Assembly: GCF_004217615.1 (NCBI RefSeq)
Contig: NZ_SHLD01000001.1
Location: 248,001-312,000 of the forward strand
DNA: 64,000 bases
DNA from: Micromonospora kangleipakensis
GTDB taxonomy: Bacteria; Actinomycetota; Actinomycetes; Mycobacteriales; Micromonosporaceae
Reading direction: 5' to 3'
Below the pieces are notes generated by a model. The model ran no database searches. It worked only from the letters and a program-made list of their open reading frames with translations, and had not been told where the DNA came from. Each line of letters opens with the position of its first letter. Positions within the stretch are counted from its first letter, which is position 1. A program made the position numbers and the translations under genes. Below are positions 34,903 to 42,833 of the stretch, piece after piece.

Positions 34903-37167
34903 GTGGCGGAACCCGACCTGACCCTGACCGCGAGCCTGCGGCCGGCGGCACTGGACGCCCGCCGTGGCGTCGTCCGCCTGCACCCCGAGGTGCTGACCGC
35001 GCTGGCGCTGCGCCCCGGGGACCCGGTCCGGCTGGCCGGCCGGCGGGTCACCGCCGGGATCGCCGCGCCGGCCGGGCCGACCGCGAGCACCGCCCTGCTG
35101 TACGCCGACGACCTGCTGCTGGGCAACCTCGGCGTCCGGGACGGCGGGCAGGTGACGGTCAGCCCGCTGCCGGTGACCCCCGCCCGTCGGGTCACCCTGA
35201 CCGGCCCGGTGGAGATCGTCGCCGCGGTCTCCCCCGAGATGCTGCGCCTCGCCCTGCTCGGCAAGGTGGTGACCGCCGGGGACGACGTCTCGCTGCTGCC
35301 GCAGGACGTGCTCCCCGACGCCTCGGTCCGCAGCCTGGTCGAGGCGGCCCGGCGCAGCCTGGCCAACACCGTCGGCTACGCCTGGACCAGCACCCTGCTC
35401 ACCGTCACCGCCGTCGAGCCGGACGCCGGCGCGCTGGTCACCATGGACAGCGTGGTCGGCTGGGAGCACGGCCCGGCCACCCGCGGCTCCGGCCCGGTCG
35501 GCCAGGACCCCACCGGCCGGCTCACCGGCCCACCGCCAGGTGACCGGGCCGGCGGCGCGCCGTCGTCGGGTCCGGCCGGGGCGCCGGAGCTGGTCGGGGC
35601 GGAGGAGGCGCCGAGCGTCGACGAACTGCCCGGGCTGCGGGCGCAGGCCGAGGAGCTGACCGAGCTGCTCGACCTGGGCTTCCACCACCGCGAGGTGCTC
35701 GGCCGGCTCGGCACCACCGTCTCACTCGGCGTCCTGGTCAGCGGGCCGGCCGGGTCCGGCAAGGCGGCGCTGGTCCGCGCGGTCGCCGCCCGGGTCCGCG
35801 CCCGGGTCTGCCCGGTCTGGGCGCCGGAGGTGGCCGCGCTGAGCAACGAGGCGGCGGCCCGCCGGCTGCGCGAGGCCGCCGCCGCGGTACGCCGGGACGG
35901 CCCCGCCGTCCTGCTGGTCACCGACGTGGAGGCGCTCGCCCCGGCCGACGGCCCCGGGCCGGTGGCGACGGTGTTCCGGCAGGTGCTCGCCGAGACCGTC
36001 CGGGCCGGCGGGGCCGTGGTCTGCACCACCAGCCGGCCGGAGGCGGTGGACCCGGCGCTGCGCGCCCCGGACCTGCTCTCCCTGCGGATCACCGTTCCCC
36101 TGCCGGACCAGGCGCTGCGCCGGGAGCAGCTCACCGTGCTGACCCGGCAGGTGCCGCTCGCCGAGGACGTCCGGCTGGACGAGGTGGCGGGGCGTACCCC
36201 CGGGTTCGTCGCGGCCGACCTGGCGGCGCTGGTCCGCGAGGCCGGGGTGCGCGCCGCGCTGCGGCAGAAGACGGCCGAGACGCCGACGGTGGCGATGGAC
36301 GACTTCGCCGCCGCGCTGGAGGTGGTCCGGCCGACCACGATGGCCGCGTCCACCCTGGAGCTGGCCTCGGTCACTCTCGACGACGTCGGCGACCTGGTCG
36401 AGGTGAAGGAGACGCTGACCGAGTCGGTGCTCTGGCCGCTGACCTACCCGGACACCTTCGCCCGGCTGGGTGTGCAGCCACCCCGGGGCGTGCTGCTCTA
36501 CGGCCCGCCGGGCTGCGGCAAGACATACCTGGTCACCGCGCTGGCCGGCTCGGGCCGGGCGAACGTGCTCTCGGTGAAGGGCGCGGAGCTGCTCTCCAAG
36601 TGGGTCGGCGAGAGCGAACGCGCGGTCCGGGAGCTGTTCCGCCGGGCCCGCGAGGCGGCGCCGACGCTGATCTTCCTGGACGAGGTGGACGCGCTCGCCC
36701 CGGTCCGCGGTCAGGCCACCGACGGCGGTACGACGGACCGGGTGGTCGCCGCCCTGCTCACCGAGCTGGACGGGGTGGAGGCGCTGCGCAACGTGGTGGT
36801 GGTCGGCGCGACGAACCGACCGGACCTGGTCGACCCGGCGCTGCTCCGCCCCGGCCGACTGGAACGGCTGGTCTACGTGCCGCCGCCGGACGGACCGGCC
36901 CGGGGGGAGATCCTCCGGGCCGCGTCCCGGAACGTGCCGCTCGCCCCGGACGTGGACCTGGCCGCGCTGGGCGAGGAGCTGGCCGGCTTCTCGGCGGCCG
37001 ACTGCGCCGCCCTGGTCCGGGAGGCTGCCCTGGCCGCGATGCGTGAGTCGCTGACCGCCGCCACGGTCACCGCCGCCCACGTCGAGGCCGCCCGCCGGCG
37101 CGTCCGCCCCTCCCTGGATCCCGCCCAGGTCGCCTGGCTCGCCGCGTACGCCAAGCAGCGGCGCTGA
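34903..37167 (+). CDS. CDC48/p97-like AAA ATPase with degenerate first ATPase domain
   Basis: 754 residues from GTG 34903 (GTG 34876 is possible). A CDC48-like N-domain (about 1-200) includes RRGVVRLHPEVLTALALRPG. D1 (about 250-470) has Walker A GPAGSGKAAL (K287, but Ala where Ser/Thr is needed) and a Walker B that aligns as VLLVTDVEAL, with T340-D341 where D-E is expected, so hydrolysis there is doubtful. D2 (about 480-745) is intact: GPPGCGKTYL (K540), FLDEVDAL (D593, E594), GATNRPDLVDPALLRPGR. Such hexameric unfoldases remodel complexes. It is convergent with the gas vesicle operon, 146 bases away, and downstream of the conservon; a role with either is inference. Confidence 0.92.
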   Translation: MAEPDLTLTASLRPAALDARRGVVRLHPEVLTALALRPGDPVRLAGRRVTAGIAAPAGPTASTALLYADDLLLGNLGVRDGGQVTVSPLPVTPARRVTLTGPVEIVAAVSPEMLRLALLGKVVTAGDDVSLLPQDVLPDASVRSLVEAARRSLANTVGYAWTSTLLTVTAVEPDAGALVTMDSVVGWEHGPATRGSGPVGQDPTGRLTGPPPGDRAGGAPSSGPAGAPELVGAEEAPSVDELPGLRAQAEELTELLDLGFHHREVLGRLGTTVSLGVLVSGPAGSGKAALVRAVAARVRARVCPVWAPEVAALSNEAAARRLREAAAAVRRDGPAVLLVTDVEALAPADGPGPVATVFRQVLAETVRAGGAVVCTTSRPEAVDPALRAPDLLSLRITVPLPDQALRREQLTVLTRQVPLAEDVRLDEVAGRTPGFVAADLAALVREAGVRAALRQKTAETPTVAMDDFAAALEVVRPTTMAASTLELASVTLDDVGDLVEVKETLTESVLWPLTYPDTFARLGVQPPRGVLLYGPPGCGKTYLVTALAGSGRANVLSVKGAELLSKWVGESERAVRELFRRAREAAPTLIFLDEVDALAPVRGQATDGGTTDRVVAALLTELDGVEALRNVVVVGATNRPDLVDPALLRPGRLERLVYVPPPDGPARGEILRAASRNVPLAPDVDLAALGEELAGFSAADCAALVREAALAAMRESLTAATVTAAHVEAARRRVRPSLDPAQVAWLAAYAKQRR

Positions 37168-37270
37168 CGGATCGCTCCGAGAGGGCGTCCCGCGCGTCGC
37201 CCTCAGGAGACCTGTTCGCCTGCCGGCCTCCTGCGGTGCCGCACGCGTCAGGGACGGGTCCGACGGTCAC

Positions 37271-37312
37271 GGCGGCAGGGTAGGCAGCGGTTTCCGCTGC
37301 GGCTGCCCCGCC
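37271..37312. terminator. Hairpin between the AAA ATPase gene and gvpK
   Basis: GCAGCGG-TTT-CCGCTGC (37284-37300), flanked by partly complementary GGCGGCAGGG and GCCCCGCC. It is a plausible two-way terminator for the convergent genes. Confidence 0.5.
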
Positions 37313-37313
37313 G

Positions 37314-37667
37314 TCAGTCCGTGGGTAGCAGGGGGCCCAGCGGGCCGAGGTCGAGGTTGAGGTCCTCGGGCGACAGGCCGAAGTACTCGCGGAGCTGGGC
37401 CATCTGCTGTTCCAGGGCCATCAGCGTGGCGCCGACCCGCTCGATCTGCTCCTCGGTGAGGTCGCCGAGGTCGACCCGGCGCAGCGCCTGCCGCTCCATG
37501 AGCTGGCGCAGCAGCTCGATGACGGTGAGCACCAGGCTGGCCAGGCCGCGCTCGACCGAGTCGGAGTCCACCGCGAGCCGGCGGTCCAGTGGGCGGACCC
37601 GCGGGGCCTCCCACCGCGGCTCCCCCAGCGCCGCCGCCAGGTCCGCCGCCTCGTCCCGCTCGGTCAC
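37314..37667 (-). CDS. gvpK: Gas vesicle protein GvpK
   Basis: 117 residues from GTG 37667, sharing GTGA with the stop of gvpS. Signature GvpK features: DSDSVERGLASLVLTVIELLRQLMERQALRR, then DLGDLTEEQIERVGATLMALEQQM and the C-terminal LGLSPEDLN-like stretch (here FGLSPEDLNLDLG). GvpK is an accessory protein needed for vesicle assembly in haloarchaea and actinobacteria; its exact role is unknown. Last gene of the operon. Confidence 0.93.
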   Translation of the reverse strand: MTERDEAADLAAALGEPRWEAPRVRPLDRRLAVDSDSVERGLASLVLTVIELLRQLMERQALRRVDLGDLTEEQIERVGATLMALEQQMAQLREYFGLSPEDLNLDLGPLGPLLPTD

Positions 37668-37912
37668 GGCTCGACCTCCAGGACGGGCCCCGAGGTCGCG
37701 TCGGGCAGCTCCGGCGGGGCCAGCGCCCCGACCGAGGCGATCAGCGCGCGCAGCGAGATCCGGACCAGGTCGATGTCCGCGATCGCCAGGGTGATGTCCC
37801 CGGTGATCACCACCCCGGTGGCGAGCACCCGGTCGAGCAGGTCGACCAGCGCCACCGGCCGGTAGGCCAGCGGGTCGTCGGCGCTGCTGGGCGCGAGCGA
37901 GGTCAGCGCCAT
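37664..37912 (-). CDS. gvpS: Gas vesicle protein GvpS (GvpA/J/M family)
   Basis: 82 residues from ATG 37912. It contains the GvpA-family core, LVDLLDRVLATGVVITGDITLAIADIDLV, followed by RISLRALIASVGAL. The helix-strand-strand-helix pattern is that of the shell protein; GvpS is a minor homolog assumed to shape tips or nucleate assembly. Gap of 19 bases from gvpL and a 4-base overlap with gvpK. Confidence 0.9.
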   Translation of the reverse strand: MALTSLAPSSADDPLAYRPVALVDLLDRVLATGVVITGDITLAIADIDLVRISLRALIASVGALAPPELPDATSGPVLEVEP

Positions 37913-37931
37913 GCCGGCCTCCGTGCGGCGG

Positions 37932-38768
37932 TCACGCCGGCTCCCGCCCGGTATGCGCCGGCTCGGCCGGCGGCTCGGCCACGAAGGAGTACGGCGGCCA
38001 GGGCCCGGTCAGCTCCAGCCGGAGCTCCGGGTGCCGGTCGGCGAGGGCCCCGACCAGCTCGGAGAAGCCGTCGAAAGCGGCCCGGTCGACCAGGTACGCC
38101 CCGTTGAGCACCATCGCAGTGGCCGCGCCGGAGAGGCGCCGGTCCTGCGGGGCGTGCCGGCGGGCGGCGACCGCGTATCCGGTCAGCGCGGTGTGCACGG
38201 AGGCGGCCGCGTCGGCGGCGACCCGCTGCCCCTCCTCCCGGGCGGTGAGCTGGGCCTTGCGCCGCCGCAGGTACGCCGCACCGGCCCCGCCCCCAGCCTC
38301 GGGCTCCGCGCCACGCGGCACCGCGCCGGGGACCACGTACCCCTTGACGCCCCACTCCTCGCGGCCGGTGAGCCGGGCCAGCGTGCCGGTCAGCTCGTCG
38401 CGCCGCTCGGTGAGCACCCGGGCCACCCGGTCGTCGTCGCGGTGCACCGTGGCGAGCCGGGCCGGCACCACCGCGCCGGCCCGCGACAGGGCGTCCACCA
38501 CCGTGTGGTGGGTCCGCGCCGCCCGCTCCAGCCAGGCCAGGTCCTCCAGGTTGCGGCGCAGCGCCGCCTCGCCGTACTCGGCGAGCGGGGCGGCGCTGAC
38601 CACGGCGGTCAGGCCGGCGGCCCGGACCGGGCGGACCGGGGCGCCGTCCATCCCGGTGATCCCGGAGAGGGTGGCCGGGTCGACGTCGGCGGTCACGACG
38701 TGCAGCCAGACGCCCGTGCCGGTCTCCGGCGCGTCAGCCGTCGGCGTGGTTTCAGCGGTCGTACGCAT
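37932..38768 (-). CDS. gvpL: Gas vesicle protein GvpL (GvpF/L family)
   Basis: 278 residues from ATG 38768, overlapping gvpJ by 17 bases. GvpF/L family: VWLHVVTADVDPATLSGI at the start, LTAVVSAAPLAEYGE, VVDALSRAGAVVPARLATVHRDDD, EEWGVKGYVV, and the final MVLNGAYLVDRAAFDGFSELVGAL and GPWPPYSFV. These proteins bind GvpA and are thought to keep it soluble or start the shell. This is the second F/L gene of the operon; the first is at 39829. Confidence 0.92.
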   Translation of the reverse strand: MRTTAETTPTADAPETGTGVWLHVVTADVDPATLSGITGMDGAPVRPVRAAGLTAVVSAAPLAEYGEAALRRNLEDLAWLERAARTHHTVVDALSRAGAVVPARLATVHRDDDRVARVLTERRDELTGTLARLTGREEWGVKGYVVPGAVPRGAEPEAGGGAGAAYLRRRKAQLTAREEGQRVAADAAASVHTALTGYAVAARRHAPQDRRLSGAATAMVLNGAYLVDRAAFDGFSELVGALADRHPELRLELTGPWPPYSFVAEPPAEPAHTGREPA

Positions 38769-39120
38769 TCGGCTCCTCCAGCTCGGCGCGGGCGGCCACC
38801 CGGGGCCGCCGTGAGGCCTCCACCTCCTCCGGGTCGCGCGGCCCCGGCTCGACAGGCGGGCGGGCCCGCGAGCTGAGCCACGGGTCGTGCTCCCACCAGT
38901 CGATGCCGATCTGCCGCGCGGTGTCCACCGAGGCGATGACCAGCCGCAGCTTCAGCGTCAGCAGCTCGATGTCGAGCAGGCTGACCCGGATGTCACCGGC
39001 GATGACGATGCCCCGGTCGAGCACCCGTTCGAGGATGTCGCCCAGGTTCGCCGGCTCGTTCCCGGCCGGCAGGACCTGGGCCGAGTTCTGCACCACCGAG
39101 GGTGTCCGCGGCATCGTCAT
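38752..39120 (-). CDS. gvpJ: Gas vesicle protein GvpJ (GvpA family)
   Basis: 122 residues from ATG 39120. The GvpA-type core, LGDILERVLDRGIVIAGDIRVSLLDIELLTL, is followed by KLRLVIASVDTARQIGIDWW and a C-terminal Pro/Arg/Glu-rich tail of about 45 residues. GvpJ is a minor structural homolog of GvpA. One base separates it from the gvpO stop; it overlaps gvpL by 17 bases. Confidence 0.92.
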   Translation of the reverse strand: MTMPRTPSVVQNSAQVLPAGNEPANLGDILERVLDRGIVIAGDIRVSLLDIELLTLKLRLVIASVDTARQIGIDWWEHDPWLSSRARPPVEPGPRDPEEVEASRRPRVAARAELEEPNAYDR

Positions 39121-39121
39121 C

Positions 39122-39478
39122 TCAGCCCCCGTCGCCCTTGCCGCGCTGGTACCGGCGGGACCGTCGGTAGCCGAGCAGGCTGCCCGTCATGTCCAGCTCG
39201 ACCTCGTAGAGGCCGAGCAGGTCGGTCGAGGCCGGGATCCGGTGGTCCTCGACCACCTCCACCCCGACCAGCCAGCCGTCGTCGGTGGGCTGGATCGAGG
39301 TGATGCCGAGCGGGTCCTTGCCGGTCAGCCCGACGATCTGGCGCAACCCCTCCCGGGCCGCCTCGGCGGCCGACACCTCCTCGTACTCCTCGTCGGCGTA
39401 CCGGCCGCCGTCGTCGCCGGCGCCCCGGTCGCGCCAGCGCTCCCGGTCGCCGTCGCCCCGGATGCGTGCTGCCGTCAT
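39122..39478 (-). CDS. gvpO: Gas vesicle protein GvpO
   Basis: 118 residues from ATG 39478. A charged N-terminus rich in Arg, Asp and Glu precedes the GvpO domain: EAAREGLRQIVGLTGKDPLGITSIQPTDDG, VGVEVVEDHRIPASTDLLGLYEVELD and LLGYRRSRRYQRG. GvpO is needed for vesicle production in haloarchaea and is standard in actinobacterial clusters. In Streptomyces, from memory, gvpO heads the operon, whereas here it follows gvpG. Confidence 0.93.
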   Translation of the reverse strand: MTAARIRGDGDRERWRDRGAGDDGGRYADEEYEEVSAAEAAREGLRQIVGLTGKDPLGITSIQPTDDGWLVGVEVVEDHRIPASTDLLGLYEVELDMTGSLLGYRRSRRYQRGKGDGG

Positions 39479-39479
39479 C

Positions 39480-39824
39480 TCACTCCCCTCGCCCGCGCTG
39501 GTCAGCCCGTCGACCGGCGGTCCGTCGCCGTCCGGTCTCCCGGCCGGCCGGCGGCTGCCGTCGGCCGGCGGCCTCGGGACGGGTATGCCCCGCGCCGCCG
39601 GCCGGCGTGGTCAGCCGGTCCAGGACCTGCTGCTGTCCCCGGTCCCGCTCCTCCGGCGTGATGTCGCCGGCCGCCGCCGCCTGGTCCAGGTCCTCCAGCT
39701 CGCGCCGGATGTTCACCGGGTTGTGCTGCTGCGACTCCCCCTCCCGGGCGATCACCTTGACCACCGCGGTCAGCCCCCGCACCGGGGCGTACGGCAGGGT
39801 CAGCAGCCCCCAGAGGATGTCCAT
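39480..39824 (-). CDS. gvpG: Gas vesicle protein GvpG
   Basis: 114 residues from ATG 39824. The start ILWGLLTLPYAPVRGLTAVV and the following RRELEDLDQAAAAGDITPEE, then DRGQQQVLDRLT, match GvpG, a small helical accessory protein. The C-terminal ~40 residues are a basic Arg/Gly/Pro tail. Four bases after gvpF and one base before gvpO. Confidence 0.92.
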   Translation of the reverse strand: MDILWGLLTLPYAPVRGLTAVVKVIAREGESQQHNPVNIRRELEDLDQAAAAGDITPEERDRGQQQVLDRLTTPAGGAGHTRPEAAGRRQPPAGRETGRRRTAGRRADQRGRGE

Positions 39825-39828
39825 CTGC

Positions 39829-40584
39829 TCACTCCGCCAACTGGTGCGCGCTGACGAAGTCGTACGGGGCGAGCGGGCCGAGCAGCCGCATCCGCACGAG
39901 GTCCCGGCGCTGCTCGGCGAACTCCTCGGCGGCGTCGATGAACTCGGCCTCTCGGTCCGCCTCGACCAGGAAGGCGACGTGCACGGCGTCCAGCTCGCTG
40001 CTCGGCGGCCGGGCCACATTCGCCACCGACACTCCGGTGAGCGCGTCGATCAGCTGGGCGTTCTCCGCCTCCCGGCGCAGCTCCACCGCCTGGGCGATGA
40101 TCTCGCCGAGCCGGATCCGCTGCTCCCGGGTGACCTCCACCGGCTGGCCCCGCACCTGTCCGGCCAGCTCGGCGGCGCCCGGGTTGTCAGCGAGCACCCT
40201 GCTGATCAGGGCCTGCTCGTCGTAGCGACCGTGCAGGATGTACTGGAGCTTCCCGTCGAACTCGGCCAGGGCGTCGGCAAACCGGTCGTGGTGCGCCTCG
40301 AGCAGGTCGATCACCGCGTCCTCCCCCGTCACCACCGTGCCGAACCGCACCGGCAGCACCGGGGCCACCGCGGCGGTGCCGTCCAGCAGCGTCTGGTACG
40401 CGGTGAGGTCCGCCGGGCGGCCCAACGCCTCTTCCAGCCCCACCTCGCTCACCAGGGCGGCGAGTTCGCCGTGCTGGACCGCCGTCACCTCGCCCGGCGG
40501 GTCGCCGACCCCGGCCGCGTCCGAGGTCGGCTCCACGTCGGACGGCACGATGCCGTAGATGAACAACCCGGTCTCGTCTGCCAT
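39829..40584 (-). CDS. gvpF: Gas vesicle protein GvpF (GvpF/L family)
   Basis: 251 residues from ATG 40584. GLFIYGIVPSDVEP at the start, LAALVSEVGLEEALGRPADL, AVAPVLPVRFGTVV and LQYILHGRYDEQALISRVL, then LLGPLAPYDFV at the end are family hallmarks. GvpF is a GvpA-binding accessory protein located on the gas-facing side of vesicles in cyanobacteria. One base downstream of gvpA. Confidence 0.94.
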   Translation of the reverse strand: MADETGLFIYGIVPSDVEPTSDAAGVGDPPGEVTAVQHGELAALVSEVGLEEALGRPADLTAYQTLLDGTAAVAPVLPVRFGTVVTGEDAVIDLLEAHHDRFADALAEFDGKLQYILHGRYDEQALISRVLADNPGAAELAGQVRGQPVEVTREQRIRLGEIIAQAVELRREAENAQLIDALTGVSVANVARPPSSELDAVHVAFLVEADREAEFIDAAEEFAEQRRDLVRMRLLGPLAPYDFVSAHQLAE

Positions 40585-40585
40585 C

Positions 40586-41035
40586 TCAGCGCTCCTCGTT
40601 CCGTCGTCGGCGGGGCCGCTCGCGTCCGGTCGCGTCCAGGACCTCGCCGGTCACGGTCCGGCCCAGCTCGCCTGTCGTGCCGCCCAACTCCCGGACGGCT
40701 CCGCCGGCCTCGCCGACGGTGTCGCTAAGGCCGGCGGTGACCTGCCGGGCCGCGCCCGTGACATCGCCGACCAGACCGGAGAGACCGGCACCCTCCTTCG
40801 GGGAGATGTCGAGCCGGTCGGTCATCTCGGCGAACTTCATGTACGTCTCGATGCTCGCCACCACGACCCGCGCGTTGATCTCCACCAACGGAATGCCGAC
40901 CACGCCGATGGTGACCTGGGCGTCGATCACCACGCCCTTGTCCAGCACGGTCTCCACCACGTCGGCGAGACCCGAGGCGGCGCCCCCGCGTTCCAGGGCG
41001 CCCCCGGCCTCGCCGCCGCTCGTCGCGATCGTCAT
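40586..41035 (-). CDS. gvpA: Gas vesicle structural protein GvpA
   Basis: 149 residues from ATG 41035 (ATGA overlap with the SRPBCC gene). The shell core is LADVVETVLDKGVVIDAQVTIGVVGIPLVEINARVVVASIETYMKFAEM (about 22-70): helix, two strands separated by a turn, helix. This is the rib protein that forms the hydrophobic gas-facing wall. A C-terminal extension of ~75 residues rich in Gly, Val and Thr, ending in a basic tail, is longer than cyanobacterial GvpA (about 70 residues) but usual in actinobacteria. Confidence 0.95.
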   Translation of the reverse strand: MTIATSGGEAGGALERGGAASGLADVVETVLDKGVVIDAQVTIGVVGIPLVEINARVVVASIETYMKFAEMTDRLDISPKEGAGLSGLVGDVTGAARQVTAGLSDTVGEAGGAVRELGGTTGELGRTVTGEVLDATGRERPRRRRNEER

Positions 41036-42231
41036 TCGCCACGCTCCTCACGCCGGCGGCGGACCACCGGACGACGCGGGGGCTCCGGGGCACGTCGGGC
41101 CGCCGGGCGGGGGCGCTGCGGCTCCTCGCGCGGCTCCCGCGCCTCCCGCGGCGGCTGGCGGCGGGCCCGCTCGGGCTGCCGGCGACGCGGCGGCGGCTGC
41201 TCCTCCTCGGGCTCCTCCCCCTCGTACCCCTCGTCGTAGTCCTCGCCCTCTTCGTAGGCCTCGTACTCCTCTTCCTCCTCGGGGGGACGACGCCGCTGCG
41301 GCGGGCGGCGGCGGCGCTCGGCCGGCCGGCGCTCCTCGCGCTCCTCCTCGGGCTCCTCCGCCCGGCCCGCCTCCTCCTGCTCGCGCTGCTCCTGCTCCTC
41401 GCGCAGCGCGGTCTCGTGGTCCTTGACCACCTGGGAGTCCTTGATCTCACCGCGCCAGCCCTCGACCGAGTCCGGGTCCAGGACGGTCTGGGTCATCACG
41501 TGCCGGACGAAGTGCTTCAGCTCCAGCCGCACCCGTCGGCCCTGGGCCCGCCACAGGTTGCCGGTGTGCTCGAACAGCCCCTGCGGGTGGTACTCCAGCA
41601 CGACCAGGATCCGGGTGAGGTTCGGGCCGACCTCGTGGAAGCTGACCGTGCCGTCGACCGAGCCCTTCTCGCCCTTCGAGCGCCAGTGGACCAGCTGGTC
41701 CGGGATCTGCCGGACGATGGTCGACTCCCAGCTCCGGTGCGACCAGAAGACCTGTGCCTTCCAGGTCATCTTCTCGTCGGACTCGTTGTCGGCCTGCTCG
41801 ACCTTCTTCATGAAGCTCGGGAAGTCGCCGAACGTCGTCCACTGGTTGTACGCGACCCGGACCGGCACGCCGACCTCGATGGCCTCGACGATGTTGGTGA
41901 CCTTGAGCTTCTTCTTGCCCTTGCCACCCTTGCCGCCGCCACCACCGAACGTCGACATCAACTTCTCCTTACCGCCGGCCAGGCCGGCATGGAACATGGC
42001 CTTCATCGGGGAGTGCCCCTCGGCGAGCTTCTGCGCGCCGGTGGCGGCGGCGATCAGGCCGGGCCCGCCGCCGGCCTTCGCGTACTCGCTGAGCCGGCCG
42101 GTGGCGCCGGTGAGCCGCTCGGTCACCACCTGGACCGCCCGCTCGCCGATCGCGCTCGCGAGGTTGCGCAGTTCCCCGCCGAGCTGGTCGCGCGCCCGGT
42201 CCGCGAGGTTGGGATTGGCCGCCATGGTCAT
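41032..42231 (-). CDS. SRPBCC (cyclase/START-like) protein of the gas vesicle operon, GvpZ-like
   Basis: 399 residues from ATG 42231 (ATGA overlap). N-terminal ~110 residues are helical with a Gly-rich stretch (STFGGGGGKGGKGKKKLK). The SRPBCC domain (about 115-265) includes EAIEVGVPVRVAYNQWTTFGDFPSFMKKVE and a hydrophobic cavity pattern with WSHRSWES and LVVLEYHPQGLFE. The last ~125 residues form an extremely charged tail of alternating Glu- and Arg-rich blocks with Pro (coded in 41032-41410), almost surely disordered. In Streptomyces gvp clusters a gene of this class is named gvpZ (recollection). A role in loading or handling the hydrophobic GvpA is possible but unproven. Confidence 0.85.
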   Translation of the reverse strand: MTMAANPNLADRARDQLGGELRNLASAIGERAVQVVTERLTGATGRLSEYAKAGGGPGLIAAATGAQKLAEGHSPMKAMFHAGLAGGKEKLMSTFGGGGGKGGKGKKKLKVTNIVEAIEVGVPVRVAYNQWTTFGDFPSFMKKVEQADNESDEKMTWKAQVFWSHRSWESTIVRQIPDQLVHWRSKGEKGSVDGTVSFHEVGPNLTRILVVLEYHPQGLFEHTGNLWRAQGRRVRLELKHFVRHVMTQTVLDPDSVEGWRGEIKDSQVVKDHETALREEQEQREQEEAGRAEEPEEEREERRPAERRRRPPQRRRPPEEEEEYEAYEEGEDYDEGYEGEEPEEEQPPPRRRQPERARRQPPREAREPREEPQRPRPAARRAPEPPRRPVVRRRREERGE

Positions 42232-42683
42232 CGCCCCCGCTGCCGACGCGCCACGACCGGCCGCTCGTCGCGGTCGTAGTCGTCCCCGGCCTCGGGCTGC
42301 TCGGCGAGCTCCTGCTCCTCGTCGGGCGCCGACCGCTCCTCGACGGCGGCGTCCTCCTCCGGCTGGCCCCCGCCGGACTTCCGGCGCAGCGCGTCCGCGC
42401 TGCCGCGCAGCTTCCCGCTGAGGGCATCGATGCCGCTGCCGGCGGCGGCGGTCGCCGCGGCCTTGCCGGCTGTGGCCAGGGGGGCGCCCAGCTTGGAGAG
42501 GTTGCCCAGCTGGGTGGACGAGTTCAGCAGGTCCGTGCCGTACTTCAGCAGCCCGCCAGGGTTCTGGCTGGCCCGGCCCGCGGCCACCGCGGCGGCCAGC
42601 GTGAGGGCGGTACGCAGCTTCCTGCGGCGGCCCAGGAGATACCCGAACCCCACCGCCAGCGCGACCCGTGTTCCGCTCTTCAT
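42228..42683 (-). CDS. First gene of gas vesicle operon, small membrane-associated protein (GvpY-like)
   Basis: 151 residues from ATG 42683 (GGAGAA upstream). MKSGTRVALAVGFGYLLGRRRKLRTALTLAAAVAAG suggests a hydrophobic N-terminus with a basic stop-transfer segment; an Ala/Gly-rich helical middle and an acidic tail (EEDAAVEERSAPDEEQELAE) follow, closing with a basic RRQRGR. The composition matches the short gvpY-type proteins found beside gvpZ in actinobacteria, though I cannot confirm homology. Opens the operon; SigB-type promoter candidate 126 bases upstream. Confidence 0.7.
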   Translation of the reverse strand: MKSGTRVALAVGFGYLLGRRRKLRTALTLAAAVAAGRASQNPGGLLKYGTDLLNSSTQLGNLSKLGAPLATAGKAAATAAAGSGIDALSGKLRGSADALRRKSGGGQPEEDAAVEERSAPDEEQELAEQPEAGDDYDRDERPVVARRQRGR

Positions 42684-42808
42684 CGGTTCTCCTTCGCTCC
42701 CCGGGGACGCGGACACCGCTATGTTGGGGCAGGCCGGAAGACAGCTCCGGGGAATAGCGCGAAATGGGCCTGCGACCGGGCATCCCGTATTAGCGGACCC
42801 GGCCGGCA

Positions 42809-42833
42809 GTACCCCAGGGCCCATCCGCGAAAC
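42809..42833 (-). promoter_or_regulatory. Candidate SigB-type promoter of the gas vesicle operon
   Basis: On the minus strand GTTT-N15-GGGTAC fits the actinobacterial SigB/SigF-like consensus (GNNT, 14-16 bases, GGGTA-C/T). It lies 126 bases upstream of the first gene's ATG in a region with no ORF. Such promoters serve osmotic and general-stress regulons. This is a pattern match without transcript data. Confidence 0.55.

Noticed and set aside
37903..38355. Minus-strand ORF (MGRQGVRG...) across the gvpS/gvpL junction
   Set aside because: Overlaps both gvp genes in another frame; the real genes have family motifs.
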